DNA of 64,000 nucleotides from Caldimicrobium sp964493015 (lineage in GTDB: Bacteria > Desulfobacterota > Thermodesulfobacteria > Thermodesulfobacteriales > Thermodesulfobacteriaceae): NCBI GenBank assembly GCA_964493015.1, contig CAZBLU010000004.1, positions 1 to 64,000 on the forward strand, read 5' to 3'. The notes beneath the pieces were generated by a model. The model was not told where the DNA came from. It did not search any database and saw nothing but the letters and a program-made list of their open reading frames with translations. Positions 61,162 through 64,000 of the stretch are shown here, piece after piece (position 1 is the stretch's first letter; each line of letters opens with the position of its first letter). The position numbers were made by a program, and so were the translations under genes.

Positions 61162-62406
61162 TTAATTCCCCAAATCCCTTAGAATTTTTAAAGTCCTATT
61201 GATGTCACTTCTTCCTAAACTATGTGAAGTTTTACAGGTTTTTAATTTACCAATAAGTTCTAAGCCATTACCTCTAAGGATAATCTCTTCTTCCCTTAAG
61301 AGGCAAAGTCTTCCTAAAGCATCTTTACCCAATATTAATTCATCAAATTTCCGTCCCTCTAAAGTGCAGATCCAGATTCCTGAAGAAACTTTATCACTAA
61401 GTTTATCTTTCATGACAGGCTCAACCTTTTTACCAGCATAATATTCAGCAAAAAGTGTCTCGATTTCCTTAGATTCTTGTATCATTAAATGCCCCCATTT
61501 TTCCTCATTAAGGTCGTATTCAAGATAACAAATTTTCCTCTTATCCTGCACAAGGAAATTGGCATGACATACCTCACATCTTACTTTTTGCAAAACCTTA
61601 GAGGAGTGGAAAAGTCTATCTTTCAGTCCCTCATGACAACTCATACAACTTTTCCCCTCTTTTCCTAACATTACCTCTTCTTTAGAATGACAGTCCATAC
61701 AGGTCAAGCCCTTTTCTTTATGCACATCAGGCCTAAGTTTATAGGCCTCAATACCATAAGGTCTTTCTGGAAATTTCCCTTCAACAAAGGGAGATCGATA
61801 ATCAGTTGCCCAATTATGAGGCACTAAACCCAGATAATCCCAGCCAATATATTTACCATAATGACAGGAGAGGCAGGTTTCTTCATCTGGCCTTTTCAAT
61901 TGATGGGGCTTATGACAGCTAAAGCACCCCCTCTCTCTTTTCGTCTTAGCATACCCCTCTCCCTTACTCCAAATGTGACAGGTAAAACATCTTCGTCTTA
62001 AAAAATCCTCTAACAGGCCCTCTTTAGTCTCTATGTCTTGCCCTGTAGTTATAAACTGGGAAAGGCTCTCCTTCTTTAAGGATAGGCCAAATCCTCGGTA
62101 AATACTTTTCAATTCTCGGGAATAGTGATAATGGGTACTTTGACGAAAACCACTAACCTCTCTCTCATGACATTTCACACAGTGTGCTTCTACCTCTTGG
62201 CTGTTAAAAGAAACCTTTAGATTTTTATGGGCCTCCTCCTTATTTGCTGCAAGTTCTACCCCCTGGTGACAGTCCCCACACCTAAGGGAGGCATGTTTTT
62301 GAAAACTTTCTAATTTATGACAATCCACACAGGTATATCTTTGGGAAATTAACTTTCCTTGACAGCCTACAAGAATAAACACTAAAAAGAGGATTAAAGG
62401 GAGCAT
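61162..62406 (-). CDS. Nine-haem c-type cytochrome lipoprotein
   Basis: A 414-residue protein with a short signal peptide ending in a lipobox (LPLILFLVFILVGCQ, Cys15), so it is exported and lipid-anchored. Nine CxxCH haem sites are present (CVDCH, CGDCH, CVKCH, CFTCH, CFSCH, CLSCH, CMDCH, CMSCH, CEVCH), all in the first 290 residues. The last 120 residues have no haem site and contain CTLEGRKFDEL and GKLKTCKTSH segments that I do not recognise. It is likely an electron carrier in sulfur or metal respiration or quinol oxidation. Maturation would need the ResB/ResC system. It overlaps the SPL-like gene by 13 bp. Confidence 0.88.
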   Translation of the reverse strand: MLPLILFLVFILVGCQGKLISQRYTCVDCHKLESFQKHASLRCGDCHQGVELAANKEEAHKNLKVSFNSQEVEAHCVKCHEREVSGFRQSTHYHYSRELKSIYRGFGLSLKKESLSQFITTGQDIETKEGLLEDFLRRRCFTCHIWSKGEGYAKTKRERGCFSCHKPHQLKRPDEETCLSCHYGKYIGWDYLGLVPHNWATDYRSPFVEGKFPERPYGIEAYKLRPDVHKEKGLTCMDCHSKEEVMLGKEGKSCMSCHEGLKDRLFHSSKVLQKVRCEVCHANFLVQDKRKICYLEYDLNEEKWGHLMIQESKEIETLFAEYYAGKKVEPVMKDKLSDKVSSGIWICTLEGRKFDELILGKDALGRLCLLREEEIILRGNGLELIGKLKTCKTSHSLGRSDINRTLKILRDLGN

Positions 62407-63491
62407 AATCTCTTGGCCACCCTATCCAATCTCTCTCTTAATTCTTCAGAACTTTTGAGAGAGAGCCCTAAAACTTCTTCCCAAACCCTTTCACTTTCCA
62501 TACAAAAATAAAAGACTACTTGATCTGATACCCTTGAGATAATTTTTTTAAAGGACCTATAGAGTGCCTTTCTTGTCTCCAAAAAATATCTTGCCTTGTT
62601 ATCCAGGCCCTGAATAAACTCCTCGGCATAAATTTTACTTTCAGGAAATCTTTTTTCTGCTATCTCCTTTAAAGCCCTGGGAAATCTTAAGGTTCCAAGG
62701 CTTATCCAGACAATTTTTGAGGGCTCAATGGTCTGGAGAATTTTTTCAAGGATTAGGGGATACTCTTCATGAGCTCCTTCATAGAGTATAATAGGATCAA
62801 AATGAAAGGCAACAGAAAAACCTTTTTGAATGGCAAGTTGAGCGCTTTTCAAGCGAGCTTCGAGAGATGCAGTGCCTCTCTCTTCCTCTCTTATAATTTT
62901 TTCCGTATTAACAGACCAAGCAAAAATTATGCGGGGATCTCCCTTCAAGCCTTGAAAAAACTCCTCTGACAGGGCTACTTTGGTCTTTAACTCCAAGAGA
63001 GCTAAGGGATCAAGGGCATGCCAGAGTTTGATCAATTTTTCGGAGATATGGGTAATTGACTCCAAGGCAAGGCTATCAGTAAATTCACCTGTCCCTAAGC
63101 GAACAACCTTACCTAACCTTTTTTGCGCGCTAAGATAGACTTTAAGCCTTGGAAAACCATCTTCCAAAAGATTTCCCCAAACCTTTATACCAGGACGATT
63201 GAGGTAGAGCTGGAGAATGCAATAGGAACAATCTAAAGGGCAACCCTCACCAATGTGAAAGATTTGGTAACCACAGCAGATATAATTTTGGGTTCCAGGA
63301 CAAGGTTTTAAAAATTCTCCTTTAAAATCAAGAATAAAAAGTCTTCTCTTTCCCTGGTTAATAAGTTCCTCTTCAGGCAGTAATTCCCAACTAAACTCTT
63401 CATAAGAAGGTATGAGCTCATAAGGATATTTTGAGATAATCTCTTTAGTTAGGGCATAGCTAAGAGCCTTTTCTTCTACAAAAATCCTCAA
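62394..63491 (-). CDS. Spore photoproduct lyase-like radical SAM protein
   Basis: A 365-residue radical SAM protein. The cluster motif is GEGCPLDCSYCILQLYLN (CxxxCxxC), preceded by CPGTQNYICCGYQIFHI and followed by RLGTGEFTDSLALE and WSVNTEKIIREEERGTASLEARL. These are features of the SPL family. In spore formers SPL repairs spore photoproduct; in this apparently non-sporulating lineage the homologue may repair other UV damage or act on another substrate. It lies between asd and the cytochrome gene with a 13-bp overlap to the latter. Assignment to the family is firmer than the reaction. Confidence 0.85.
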   Translation of the reverse strand: MRIFVEEKALSYALTKEIISKYPYELIPSYEEFSWELLPEEELINQGKRRLFILDFKGEFLKPCPGTQNYICCGYQIFHIGEGCPLDCSYCILQLYLNRPGIKVWGNLLEDGFPRLKVYLSAQKRLGKVVRLGTGEFTDSLALESITHISEKLIKLWHALDPLALLELKTKVALSEEFFQGLKGDPRIIFAWSVNTEKIIREEERGTASLEARLKSAQLAIQKGFSVAFHFDPIILYEGAHEEYPLILEKILQTIEPSKIVWISLGTLRFPRALKEIAEKRFPESKIYAEEFIQGLDNKARYFLETRKALYRSFKKIISRVSDQVVFYFCMESERVWEEVLGLSLKSSEELRERLDRVAKRLCSL

Positions 63492-63494
63492 GGT

Positions 63495-63998
63495 TTAAAG
63501 ATATCTCTCTATTAAAAGTTCAGCTATCTGGACGGCATTTGTAGCAGCACCTTTCCTAAGATTATCAGCCACAATCCACATATTGAGACCTGCTTCCACA
63601 GAGAAATCCTCTCTGATTCTTCCTACAAAAACCTCATCTCTACCTGCCACATTTATCTGCAGTGGATAAAGTTTATTTTCTGGATCGTCTAAAACAACCA
63701 CTCCTTTAGCCCTGCGCAAAATCTCCATAGCTTCTTCAGGGGAAAGTTTTTTCTCCATCTCAATGTTTACGGCTTCAGCATGGCCATAAAAAACAGGCAC
63801 CCTAACTGTTGTGGCTGTAACTTTGATGTTAGGATCTTCCATAATTTTTTTGGTTTCCTCAACCATCTTCATCTCTTCCTTGGTATATCTATTAGGAAGA
63901 AAGACATCAATATGAGGTATACAATTGAAGGCTATAGTCTGGGGTAGATTTTTAGGAGGAGGCATGAGGTCTCCAGAACACCAGGCCTTAACCTGGCT
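63495..63998 (-). CDS. asd: Aspartate-semialdehyde dehydrogenase, C-terminal part (start outside window)
   Basis: The frame stays open to the right edge, so the first ATG at 63965 is internal and only the last 167 codons are visible. IAFNCIPHIDVF, EEMKMVEETKKIM, TATTVRVPVFYGHAEAVNIE and the C-terminal GLNMWIVADNLRKGAATNAVQIAELL are characteristic of Asd. It reduces aspartyl phosphate to aspartate semialdehyde for lysine/DAP, threonine and methionine synthesis. The catalytic Cys lies in the missing part. It is 3 bp from the SPL-like gene, probably cotranscribed. Confidence 0.94.
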   Translation of the reverse strand, partial: SQVKAWCSGDLMPPPKNLPQTIAFNCIPHIDVFLPNRYTKEEMKMVEETKKIMEDPNIKVTATTVRVPVFYGHAEAVNIEMEKKLSPEEAMEILRRAKGVVVLDDPENKLYPLQINVAGRDEVFVGRIREDFSVEAGLNMWIVADNLRKGAATNAVQIAELLIERYL

Positions 63999-64000
63999 CA

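Noticed and set aside
1..64000. tRNA, rRNA, CRISPR arrays and insertion sequences
   Set aside because: Intergenic spaces were read for tRNA T-loop-like patterns, spaced repeats and transposase-like frames; none was found.

Overview
The window is about 64 kb of AT-rich, tightly packed bacterial DNA with one 100-N assembly gap (47967-48066). Gene content points to a thermophilic, anaerobic, flagellated Gram-negative bacterium. LptF/LptG and Mpl indicate an outer membrane and a peptidoglycan-recycling wall. FixABCX, a nine-haem lipoprotein cytochrome and ResB indicate anaerobic respiration. An archaeal-style sulfide-type Thi4, a KaiC-like protein pair of the kind I associate with thermophiles, and an STT3 oligosaccharyltransferase fit a Thermodesulfobacteria-like lineage (Thermodesulfobacterium/Caldimicrobium). 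The lineage is my inference; there is no rRNA gene here to settle it.

Layout. 1-2155: 3' part of a DUF499-type ATPase, probably the edge of a defence locus. 2265-5943: FmdB-like zinc ribbon and a complete etfB-etfA-fixC-fixX set. 5955-12334: STT3, cupin, argB, valS and a frameshifted PilZ gene, converging on smc. 12331-17355 (minus): smc and the KaiC-like pair. 17479-18771: resB. 18768-23955 (minus): CDF transporter, ABC exporter and a Pat-type acyl-CoA-synthetase/GNAT protein. 24057-25862: uvrC, converging on a small zinc protein and thi4. 26915-33392 (minus): hemW-mpl-histidine kinase-sigma54 regulator, then a B12/radical-SAM gene carrying three in-frame stop codons. 33435-35602: lptFG. 35697-45368: first cobalamin block. 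45756-49260: flagellin with a sigma28 promoter, plus GT9 and methyltransferase segments split by the gap. 49478-57842: sapC, a compact topA, the second cobalamin block and an SfsA-DUF123 fusion. 58025-59985: three small genes (Cys-rich unknown, nucleoside phosphorylase-like, J-domain protein). 59982-64000 (minus): RlmI-like methyltransferase, nine-haem cytochrome, SPL-like radical SAM protein and the 3' part of asd.

The strongest theme is anaerobic (early cobalt insertion) cobalamin synthesis. Two operons together supply CbiX-CbiC, CbiL, CbiF, CbiG-CbiH, CbiE-CbiT, CbiA, CobQ, CbiB, a CobD-type decarboxylase, CobU, CobS and CobT. CbiD, CbiJ/CobK and a corrinoid adenosyltransferase are not seen. 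In their midst is a CobF-like methyltransferase, normally an aerobic-pathway enzyme, which could stand in for CbiD. Both cobT and cbiX-cbiC are preceded by the same palindrome (ATGGTAATT-N2-AATTACCAT type), which looks like the operator of a shared regulator. The gaps there are far too short for a cobalamin riboswitch. An uncharacterised BPL_N (amidotransferase-like) protein sits between cbiGH and cobU.
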